Shown here piece after piece: positions 12,401-24,400 of a DNA stretch of 64,000 nucleotides. Where the stretch lies: positions 10,619,943 through 10,683,942 of the forward strand of contig PTFA01000009.1 of NCBI GenBank assembly GCA_003342895.1, written 5' to 3'. Each line of letters starts with the position of its first letter. Position 1 is the stretch's first letter. The notes under the pieces are model-generated. The model was not told the origin of the DNA and made no database searches. It was given only the letters and a program-made list of their open reading frames with translations. A program made the position numbers and the translations under genes. The stretch comes from Casuarius casuarius (taxonomy: Eukaryota > Chordata > Aves > Casuariiformes > Casuariidae).

Positions 12401-15400
12401 ACGCAATTCAGACTAGGAACTAACCTGGAATTTTCCCAAATTTAGTAAAGCAGTTTCACATCCGAAATTTGTCCAGAACATATAAAGTCAAATTTTCCTT
12501 AAAGTACTTTGAATACCAGATTTTGATATCTCCCTATTAACTCAAAATGTATCTAGTGTGCAGCATCCTCTGCAGTGGCTTACCCTTTCTCCAGGTGTAC
12601 CAGGTACGCCGTTCTGGCCTGGTTCACCATTTGCACCTCTTTTGCCTTCCTCACCAGGAGGTCCAGGAGCACCTGGGGTGCCATTTTCACCCTGGCAACA
12701 GCAACAACAACAAAAACACAAGTGAAGTTAGAAGTCCTCAAAAGCAAACTCCTGGTTTTGTAAGGGGGAATGACTAAGGATTCAGGCTTCCTGGGAAGGA
12801 GTCTCTGAATACATTCTAAAATCACTTACACGCTCTCCTTTTGGGCCTGGATCTCCTTTTGCACCGTTCTTGCCAGGTTCTCCCTAAACAAGAGAAAATC
12901 ACACTAAAATGATGGATTGTATCAGGATATTATTATAGGGTTATTAGAAAGTGCTCATATACTAAGAAATAGATACAATATCTTTCAAAGTATTGACTCA
13001 TTTTTATTATTTTACTCCCTGCAACAGAATTAGCAGACTTTAGTTGAACCTGGATGTGGAATGTATAGGGCTTTTTAAAAATCCAGCCTAGAAAAGAAAG
13101 GATGAGATCTTAAACACGACTATATTGACTGAGCAAAACTTTAGGTATGTTTTTGAGCAGTTTCAGAAATCCGTGTGACTTTTGCTTGAAGTCACTGAGT
13201 GTTTCTCTGAGAAAGAACTTCCTGTGGTGTAAAGCTGCCAGGAGAGAGCATACTGGGGTAAACGGCAGCATAGCAGCAGTATGTACAACTCACTAGGTGT
13301 AGGGGGCTATAGACTTAGGTCCATGGGAATTTACAAATTTAAACAGGTGAAACTGGGATTTTAAAATCACAGATTCTATTCAGGGCAGCCATTTTAGACA
13401 AGTTATTGCTTTGTTGTGTTTTTCTGATTTAATAGGTAACAGAAGAAAGCAAATAAATCTTATCATACTCATGTATTACCATTACATGTATCAAGATACA
13501 AAATAATGTGTGAAAGATAAGTATGTTATATATTTATAAAAAATTGCATATCATTATTGTAAATAATTTATTAGACCATCTCAAATGAATAGGCAGATTC
13601 AATGGTGGTTTTTTAATGGTATCAGAACTTCTTCAGATATATCTGTTTGTACAATGAGTGTAATGAGTATTAGTGACTCACCGGAGAGCCTTTTGCTCCA
13701 GGATTTCCACTTGTACCTGGAGGACCAGGAAGACCACGGCCTCCTGGCAAACCAGGAGCACCAGGAATACCAGAAGGTCCCTGCAGAGAACCAAAAGACA
13801 CTAAGATGAACAGAGCATGGCGTTGTTGGATTCTGCTTGGTCAGGATGGTAATCCTCGCCAACACGATGTAGCAAAAGACAGTGATACAAAAGGTACCCA
13901 CCATTTCACCCTTGTTGCCAGGGCTTCCAGCTCTTCCGGGAGGACCCTGAAAAATAAAGGAATAAATAGTTGATGCTGCTAACCTAGTGCCCTTAAACCA
14001 CAAGGGATTCACAGGGCTTTGTGAAGAGCAGCTGGCAAGGGGTTTGCAAGTTCTCAAGTGGTGTTTACACACCTGAGGCCCAGGTGGTCCAGCATGACCT
14101 TGAGGACCAGGTTCCCCTCTCTCTCCAGGAGTACCACTAGCACCCGCAGGACCAGGGGGACCAGCTTCACCCTATGGAAAAACAGGGTAAGGGGAAAATG
14201 AATGCAGTTTAATCTTCAGCTCAAACAGCGTTAGCTTCACTGCTTCTTCCTCTCCTGGGGCATCTTTGGAAGATTCAGGAAAATGGCTGTTACTACCATC
14301 ACCTGAATGCAAGGATCAGATAAGCACGGCTTGCATGACACTGAGGTACATGATACTAATGCATGCCGGAAAGCACATGCTGCATGTTTCCTCTAATTGC
14401 TGAAAGTTCAGTTGAGTCCCTCCCATAATGTGACATAAAGCACGGGGTCTACAACTTAATTGTGTTTCCAGGTGGGTACTCATGAGGGTGATGAAGATAG
14501 GCTTCATCTCATGCTGCACAGGAAGACACATCGGTTCTAGCCTTGCAAACACTGCAATAGCAGCCAGAAAAGAAGACTCCATCTAGTTAAGATGTATAGT
14601 AACATAAACTGGCTAACTAGAGAAAGGAGCAAATCCTGTATTAGTATACATCTTTAGCTGGATACCTTAAAACCTGGAGAGCCTGGAAATCCTGCAGTTC
14701 CAGGGGGACCTGGGGGACCCTTAAAAAGTGAAGGAAATACTATTAATACAAGAGGTAAAAGCCATATGGAATTAATCTTAAGTTAAAAAAAAGTCTGATT
14801 ATGAGATTTTTCTCGGAATAAGGAAGCACCTGGCAAAATAGCAAATATAAATCCTGCTGTAGAAGACAAAGTTTGGCTAGTCTTAAAATATCACACCTGC
14901 AAGTTAGTTACCCTGGCTTTTATGTATTCAGTTAAATTTCTGTGTTTTAAATTTTAAAAACATGAAAAACATCATTAAAGAGATAAAGTTATGAAAAATG
15001 GTCAAAAGTTGATTTTAATTATAAAAAAAGGTGCGGAAGAAAAAGAAGCTAATATAGCTGTTACACAGACACATGGACATGCTCATGTTTCTGGGCACCT
15101 GGAAAATAAAAACTTTTGCCTGTCTCATACAGGGGCCTGAAAAGCCCATTCCAAATTTGATCTGTGTAGAGAACAGCCATCTTCTTCATCAGTAAGCTCT
15201 CTGAGAACAATTTAGTTTTGCATTTATGCATTTTCTGATTTACAGTGTTAAAATTGTCTTATTTTCAGTGTATGATTCAAGTATCTTAACCAACATAAAG
15301 TTATGAAATATAATTCAATAAAATGCTTATTCCTAAACCAAAGCATGTCAAGTCTCAGGTTTGCTGACACTACAGAACACCAGCCAGAAATAAATAGTCA

Positions 15401-18400
15401 AACAACAGTAAGTCTTCTTACAGGTGCGCCAGCTGCTCCTGGAGATCCGTCTTTGCCATGGGAACCCTATGGAAAAAACACAAGTTGTTGATACAGAGCA
15501 CTCCCCTTGGACACTTTAATGCTCCTGACTCACAAATTATGTTTTTGAATCTGTACATTCCCACTTACTTTATTAAGACCCAAGGATTCTTGAACTGTGA
15601 AATTCTAAAATAATAATTAACTAAATATTGCTGAAGGCATGTCCATGACCTTACATGACTTGCACTGTAATGATGAGACAGCATGACATAAAAACATATT
15701 CATATCAGATTTCTTCAGTAGGTAATGGCTACAAATCAACACCTGTGTGACCAGTTCCTGAGGTTTAATATATAAGATCCAAACAGATGCTGTATATTTC
15801 AGAATAAGTTACTTATAATTCACATGAAGGAGTAAAATTGCACTCCAAGAACCTAGCAGTGTTTTGATTTAAATGCTGTTGCCTGTCTTGCAAACATGTT
15901 AGATCAAGAGGTCTGCTACTCAGGGTACATAGTGCTTGTATAAACAAGTTGCTGGTTATTTTAAATTAGCTGTGCTTTGTTGATTATGTTGGAAACTATA
16001 AAATATGACTTCCTTCAGAGCATGGAATATACCTCCTAATCTTCATCAGCACATAATTTTACCCTTTTCCTTCAAATTAATTTAGAGGTTGTATTTTCAC
16101 TATCTTTGCCTTCTCCTGCTGCACTTTGTCCCCATTCCTTCTCCCTATTCCTCTTGGCTGAACCTAAGCCTTTACTGAAACCTTGAACTTTCCCTCAAAG
16201 TGTAATGCATTCATGTAAAAAGTAAATACAGAATAAAATGGTGAAAAAGTTGTGAAAGTAAAACCGGTGGGTAATGTGCTACTTACTGCCATCTTTAATT
16301 GGGGTTGATAAGTTTTCACAAGTAATTTTACAGATGATATATAGTTTTCTAGTCCTTTGCATTGGCTTACAACTGTTCTAGGACATACATTCTATGAGGC
16401 AGAGAATTCTCAACATACTGAAACAAAATATGTGCTGTTCTTTGATTACAACCACAGTTGCAGTTACTTACAGGGCCACCAGGATTCCCAGGTCTTCCTC
16501 TTTCACCAGCTGGACCTCTTGGTCCCTACAAAACACAAGAAAACTAATCTGTAGTATGGCTTCCTAAATACATATGGTTTAGTAAAGAGACATTGTTCTT
16601 ATTTGCATAGGTCAGTACTGTTCAATGCTTGTGGTGGGGTAATTAAAAGAAAGATGAGTAAGTGTGTTAACAGGAAAGTACCATTGGCACTTCCATTTAA
16701 ATACTACAGAATACAGAATACAGAACAAGGAATATTTACCGGTTGGCCTGGGGATCCATTTGCGCCAGGAAGACCAGTTTCACCCTGTTATGTAAAGAAA
16801 ACACCAAACAACGACAGAATGAACTTTGCTGAGAACATTTTCTGGTTTATTCATGGGGATGAGCTGTAGAAACAACATAGCCCAAATCTTTGCCACTTAA
16901 GTCTGCTGCTGAGTGTACTCAGTGTGTACTGAGGTCAGTAAGGTCTGAGAAGTCTGAAGAAGTGCCAGAATGAAATATTTAAATTGAAAAAAATCGGGAA
17001 GACTTGGTCTTTTTCTATTACGCAATAAAGTCAAATGATCAGGGCATGTCTTTTCATTATAGAATCTCGTATTTGTTACAGTTAGAAAATGAGGATGAGA
17101 TAAGGTTGTCACAGTTCAATTCCTTTGGAGCTACCAATTCTTTATATGAGCTGTGCAATCAATTTCTTCAATGCTTAAGAGATTTTTTACTAGCTTAATA
17201 CACAAAGCATAGCTGTATAAGAAAGAATTGAGGTTCTAATTCTATCTCCTACAAAGACTATACTATTAATAGTTATTTTACCTTTGGACCAGGAGCACCA
17301 CTGTCACCTTTTGCACCATCTTTTCCATCAAAACCCTGTGGGAAGCAAAAAACATATCTATGAATACTATTTATCTCACACTCTAGAAAACTTGATTCCC
17401 CATGGCCAAATATTAAAGTGCATCATTTCTTCTTCTTATCTTAAATCTGAAGGATTAGAAATACTTTCAAACTGTAGCAAGATATTTTATGTATTCTTAT
17501 AGAATTGCAGGAGGAAATCAAGACTGTTTAACAAAGTGTTACAGGAATAAAATAATGTAACAGAAGATGATTGGGTGCTTTGGTTAAATTGCGAGCTGCT
17601 GTTTACACTGCTGAGAACTCAGTATCAGGGATTTCAGCTTCAGTTTTCTAGCCCTGATCTAAAATTTATGCAGAGAGGAAGTTTTAAGTACTGTTGACTA
17701 TCTCCAATTTTAAAATAGTTTGTTACATAAGCTTAATACAAATTCCCTTTGTTTCATTACTATAACGTGTAAGCTGAGCGCTCAGAGCAGGCATTAGAAA
17801 AAAAGCATTTCTAAAATCTTAAATAACTTTACAGCTGTTTAATCTTTATTTTTGAAGGATAAATGGTAGAAGTACAAATAGTGATTTTAGAGTACCTGGT
17901 CTGGCTTTGGTTAACTTTTACATACATTTACTTTCTTTCCTTTTATAGTCAAAGCTGTAGTATCATAAAATCAAGAAACAATAATTTGGAAAGAGATGTG
18001 CTTAGTATAAATCCATTGTTTATAAAATAGCAATTAGCTTAAATCAAGTTTGCACATTTATCAGTAATGTTTATACACTATAATGCTTAATTCTTCTAAT
18101 ATTACAATTGTTTTTTAAATAATTATGTTTAAACTGTATGCTGTCTTACACTTTATAAAATTAATATTAAAAAAAATGTTGTTACCATGGATTAGATAGT
18201 TGAGTGACACGCATTGGTTTCTTTCTGTTGACTTTAGTGAAGCAGCATAAATTTCCACTGAAGGTCTGTCACTACTGTTCTTTTTTATTTATTCTAAAAT
18301 TAATGTTTAGCAATAACAATTATATTTTATTGAATGCTGTATTATCACTTAAAATTATAACAATATCATATTTATATTTTTAATACCCCCAAAATTTCAC

Positions 18401-21400
18401 TTAGATTGGGGCCTTATGCTTGATGCTGTATAAATGGAGAAAACACAATTTTTCCCTCAGAATTTTATAACTTAGGTAGTACCTTTGTTCTTGCATAGTT
18501 TGACAGAAGGCAGCATGTTGGTGACCTTTTAATCAACATGTAACACATTCAATCATCATTACTTGAAATCAGACAAATTCATATTAAAGGGATATATTTT
18601 TGAAAACGAGTGCTACTAGCTAGTAGAACACTTTTCCAAAGAAAATGCTGAATTCTCCATCTCTCCTTGTCTGTTAGTTAAGACTGGATGCTCTTCTGGA
18701 AGGCATTCTTTAATCCAATGTTTGGTATGGAGCTCTACAATTGGGCTAACTAGATAAAATTCAACAGTTTATGTTATGGGAGGTCAGACTACATAGTCCA
18801 GAAATTGACCTTTAGTTTTATGATTCAATCTCTTTAGTTGGGGACTTGCAACAAAAAAAGCACAAGAGTTCAGCACCATAATTCAAGTGGAGTGACAGAT
18901 TCCGTTACACTCTTATCAATACTTACTCTTTGACCCTTCATTCCAGGCATTCCAGGCATTCCAGGGTGTCCTTTGTGACCCTAAATATACAAATACAGAA
19001 AGGTGCATAAGGAACATAAACACTGAATGAAGGACACAGATCAATGTACATTACATGGCATGTTCACTTGACTAATTTAAACTTGGAAAACAAAACCTTT
19101 CATCAGAAGATCATTGTTACTGGGAGCTTTTCATACCGGTAATCCAGGAATTCCTCGATCTCCATTTCTACCTGGTCTTCCAGGTTCTCCCTGTGGAAAG
19201 AAAGTAAATTTTCTGACAGTTACCAGCAAAGAATTAGTCCTGTTGGATCAAGGTGAGTTGGAATAAATAGGTGAAACCTCCACAAGCGGACAATAGGGAA
19301 AATTATATCAGGGTAAAGACAATTTCCCTACATGAAACTACTTTTGAAAAACATTTGTCACAATTTATTAACTCTGTTTTTAATAAGATTTTGATAACAT
19401 CTAATATATTTCAAGTCAATCTTTAGGAAGAGATAATAGCATCACAGAAAACTGATTTTTCATGACGAAACACCCAAAATAGACAGAGAGTTTAGCTGAT
19501 TGCCTCTCCCTGTACTATACCTCTTCAGGACTCCCAGCTGTGACTCAAAGATGGTTTTAATAAACAAAGTTTCAGAGTAAGACTTGAAGGGAGCGGACAA
19601 CCACCACTGCTATCTGCTTACCTTTATAACCACTAATTCATTTTGTGCCAGATCAAAAGAGCACATTTAATGCTCAGGTTTTCTTTTTTAAAATTGTTTT
19701 AATTAAATTGCCTGCTAAAATTGAAGCTTTTTTGGAATGGACATTTACACTTAGTTTAAGCCAAATCCAGCTTCTTACGGTCATTTTACCAAATCTAGAA
19801 ATCGGGAGACATTAAAAACTCTTTGAGTGGAGCAGTATCAATTCACTCTGCCATTTTATCATTTAATCAACTTTCACTCTTCCCATTCATTATCACTGGA
19901 TGAATAGTAGTGAACTTACATCTTTTCCCGGTGGACCAGATGGGCCTATCAGTCCAGGAGGGCCTGGAGGTCCCTTTAGAAAAATAATAAATTTTAAGTT
20001 TCTTGAACTTTTTACAAACTAAAAATGTATTAGGTGTTACAAAATACTAGAGCATTTGACACACACAGTAGTAAACAGACAGGATGAACTGTCAAATACA
20101 TGCCTGAAAGACCAGGCCTTTGACATATATAATGATATGTAATGTATACGTACAGAAGGGCCAGGCTGTCCTGGTTCTCCAGGGGAACCTTGGTATCCAT
20201 TAGCACCCTATTATGCAGAAAGAAACAACTAATATATAAGCAATTCCATGCATCATTCCATGGTGCTACCACATTTCCTAATGATTTCATAATCATAAGG
20301 AAAAAATTATTCAGAACTGTCACCAAATGACCAAAAGAAGGTGAAATTGTCAGAATCAAGTGAAATATGCCTCTATGAAAAAAAGAATTAAAACTACTTC
20401 TCTAAAAGGGGATGTACATTAAAAAACTCAAACCCTTTGTGTGCTCATAGAATGTGTACTGGGATTTCCAATTTCCTTTACCAACTTTCCTTTACCATTT
20501 TTGTATGAGTAAACATTTAGGAATTTTAACAGAAGATCATAAACAGCAGTATATTTTAAGAATCTCTAAGGGCAAAATTCAATCTCAGCTGACATCCCGT
20601 GGAATGTAAGTGAGCTCAGGGGGAGCACATGTGCTTAGATAAGTATAAATAACAATAAAGCACATGGTCCTAAGTCATTGATTCTTGGTGGTACATAGAT
20701 AGTACAGCCCAAGGACAGAACATGACATTTAATCATGCAATTCTTGTTCATGGTATCTGGATTTTTTGGTTGAAAATGTACCTAATATTTATGAGAAAGA
20801 AAAGGAGAAGGTCATATAAAGGAATGAGATACTTATGAAAAGAATTAATTTTACTTACAGGCGGACCTGCATGACCAGGTGGGCCAGGGGGGCCACTGGG
20901 GCCAGGGGGTCCTGGAAAGCCGCTCTATATTGTGGATTAAAAAAATAGTCACTATATCAATGTAGTACATATATGAAGCTTAATGTAACTGCAATAGTCA
21001 CCAGTAACTGTGAAATACAATTTTCAAAGTAAATACTTATTAGTACAGAGAAAAATCCGCAGTGACACATACTTGGTGCAGTAAAAAGACCAAAGAGCAC
21101 ACACATGTTGCTGCATACATTGCCTAGTATTTACAGTCCCTTCAGAAAACAGACCATTGAGTTTCTTTTTGCAGTAGCATACAACTTTAGCTATCCTGCA
21201 TCAAAAGGAGACTTTTTCAAAGCTGCAATTTTTCTTTTCGGTCACTGTTTCACTCCTCTAGACCTCCAAAAAGTTACCTGCAGCTTAACTTTTCAGTTAC
21301 CTGCAGCTTAGGTTTTCTGATATATGACAGAAGATATATCTGGAACTCTTGATTTGTTAAGCAGAGTAAATGAGGTTCTGTTTCCTTACCATGGAACTGA

Positions 21401-24400
21401 GCTCTATTACCCTAACCCTCCACCCTCAATGGTGTAGTTAAAGCGTGCTAGTAAATCTGCATGCTAGTATACTGATGCCAGATGTTGGTTTCTAAAGCTA
21501 ATTAAAAAGTTTCTCATCTGCATTTAGGAGTTACATTACATATACATGTACAAACCATTAGAAGAATTCTGTAGGAGAAGAAGTGAGTCTTCTGGCTTCC
21601 TGTAGCCATAATATTTTCTCCTTTAAGAGAAAGATGTGTCTTGGCAACACATCCTGTCAGTGGTTTACGACCCTAGACTTCCTAGGACTTACAGGTATAC
21701 TGAATTAAGACCATATTTTTGTTGTGAGCAAGGCATGTGTTTTTGCCAGTGAACTCGTTTTCTGAAGTTGTACAGTACTGAGCCATAAAAAATAAGTGCT
21801 GTCTGGACTAACCAAAGGACTCAGAGGATGAAACCTCATTATACATATGGAAAACCTCAAATCAGTATAACTGTTCCATATTTTAGCGGGTAAAAATGGA
21901 ATAAAATACAGCTAAGGAAATTCTAAATTTTGGAAAAATGCCAGTATTTCTACCTCTAGTAGCAACAACCTCAAAAGCATTTGATACTGCAAAACACAAA
22001 ACATTTGAAAATTAGCACAATGTTTTATTGCAGCTACTTGTGGTTCTTTAAAAAATGGTTTTATTAAATTAAACTCCTCACGGATTTGATACAGCCAAAA
22101 CAATTGAAGATACAAGCTACGTGAGAAACACTTTATGTGCACGCACTGTATGTACAGGCAATATTGGGAATCATGTGTTTCGTGGATATTGTCATATGGT
22201 ATCAGAACTTGTCATATATTACAGATGTTACATTGAGTGAATTTTCATAATATAAGGTTAATTGTAGAGTAATACTATACTAGTATATGTAGTATAGTAT
22301 AATACTATACATATACTATGTTAATACTATTTCACAGACTCTTCTGTCAAAAAGGGAGAGTCACTGTAATAGTTACTATTTTCTAAGTCAGAAAGCAGAG
22401 AAAGTGGCAGAGCAGTTAGTGTTGATTGTTAGAACTCATTTGGTACAAACTAAATCTGGACTCAGCATGGATTGGAATTGTCAACTCATCAATTGCAGTC
22501 AATCAATCAAACGTATGGCTAAACAAAGAAGACATTATTTTTTTCAAGGTGCACACTGAGGAGATAAACTCATAAGCTTGCTGTCACTGTCTCCAGGCTG
22601 TAAATAAATGAGCATACTTTAGTTAGAATATGTGCATTGGTAGAAAGAGAAAAAGCCAATATGTGAAGGCAATAAGAATAAATGAAGAGAAACTGAGATG
22701 TGAAGTTCAAAACTAGTGTATATGGAGTGGAAAGCCACTGTAAATACGGTAATGGAGAGATGTGCAACTAATGAAATACCAGGCATGATAACAACCCACG
22801 GAAAATTTTTGATGCTATAGCTCACTTTTTTTTTTTTTTGATTACTCTTGCAAATTATTTCAGTTTGGGGTATTTNTTTAAATTAACAGGAAGTTTCTAT
22901 ATAATATTAATGATAACTGCTATTTAGTTCTAGCAAGTTTAGTCACATCTGCTCTGTTACTTACTTTGGATTCATGTATTGCATGATGCAACATAAAAGA
23001 ACATATGACATGAAAATATATAGCCAATTCTTGTTGAAAATGTTCTAGGTGCCCAATTAATTATTTTTTTTTAATCAAAGGACAGCAATCAGAACACAAG
23101 AAATCACTAAGCACCTCAGGGAAAAATGCCCAAATACAGAGGAGCAACCATGTTTGTCAAACTGAAGGGTATCGCTGTTATCTGGCTGGTTCAGCACATC
23201 AGATATTAAGATGCCAGCAGCAAAACGCAGATGATATGGTAAGCTGTGGGCAAAAACTGTGAGGAGCTGAAAAATGAATAAATGGACAAATGAGTGAGAA
23301 AAAGAATGGCTGAATGAGACCAATGCATGAATGACCATACTAGCAAACGAACGAGGTAGAAAAAAATGGATGAAAATAAGGGTGAGAAAATAATGAACTA
23401 TAGTTCAGCAAAAACAGCCGCCATGATTAAATGCTATTTACTCCATAAGATGATCTTACAGAATCCTGAGAAATAACGTTTGCTTGGAACTACCTTCATA
23501 TATTACAACATGCGATACCCAAACCTTGTTATGCAGCTTGAGATTAGAAATCACAATTATACTTAATGGAGCAGCAGCCAATCTCAAATGATAGTAATTC
23601 ACCACATCCATTACATAGCAAATTTCCTGAATCAAGGAAGACACTTTTATATATCAGTACGATATCAGTATTGCAAGAACACTCCATGTCATTGGTGGTG
23701 AATGTCTATAAATTCTAGTGCCTAGAAGAAAAATCATGAGGTGCAACCTTTACATTTATTTTATAGAGGAAGTACAGCTCATGCATAATTGTTTCGGACA
23801 ATCCATGTTTTGTCTCGCTAAAAAGCCTGTGGAAAGCTTGTACCAGGCCTAACAGGTAAATACAGCATCCTTAGTACACAGTCTGAATAGCTGTGGGTAT
23901 AATAATAATTTAAAGAGTGAAAAACTTTGGCTGCATCTAGGATGAAAAGAAGGGGTTTACTCACTTGTTATCAGTCAAATTTGAGTTGTGGAAGTGTAAA
24001 CAAGTATGGAATCATCATATCATACTGAGGAAAAACAGAATGCAGCTGAATGAATAAAAGATTAGAGACAGTGGAAGAGGTAAAAATGTGGAGGAGAGGG
24101 AAGCAATTATCAGAAGAGTATAAAAGCAACTAAGTGAGGAGGGTATGCAAGGGAGAAAGATGTAAATGAAGAGGTAGCACAAGAGAGAGATTAGGAAGAA
24201 GAAGGTGAGAAAAGAAAGGGAGAGAGAAAAAGCAGAAAAAGACATAATCTATAGTTATTTTCTAGAATGATATTGCCAAGCAAATTGCTGCCTCATCACA
24301 TTCCCCTTGCAGACAACAATTAAATTTAAAATTAATGTATTAAATTCAAATCAGGATACAGACAGATATCCAAGGTATAATCTACAAGCAGAAAAATTGT

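Larger units (their letters stand above)
244..20858 (-). other. Remaining short introns of COL3A1 (introns 6-42 not listed separately)
   Basis: Introns of 300-900 bp lie at 487-882, 3893-4424, 4768-5173, 5228-5840, 7170-7705, 8427-8777, 8832-9357, 9776-10126, 12884-13681, 14172-14665, 14720-15421, 16785-17281, 19191-19919 and 20208-20858. The others are 92-222 bp. All are AT-rich, begin GT and end AG on the minus strand, and show no extra Gly-X-Y code or recognised repeat beyond those given as separate entries. Confidence 0.75.

Noticed and set aside
23075..23338. 87-codon frame with repeated FSHSF-like sequence
   Set aside because: It arises from degenerate ATGA-rich low-complexity DNA in intron 5.
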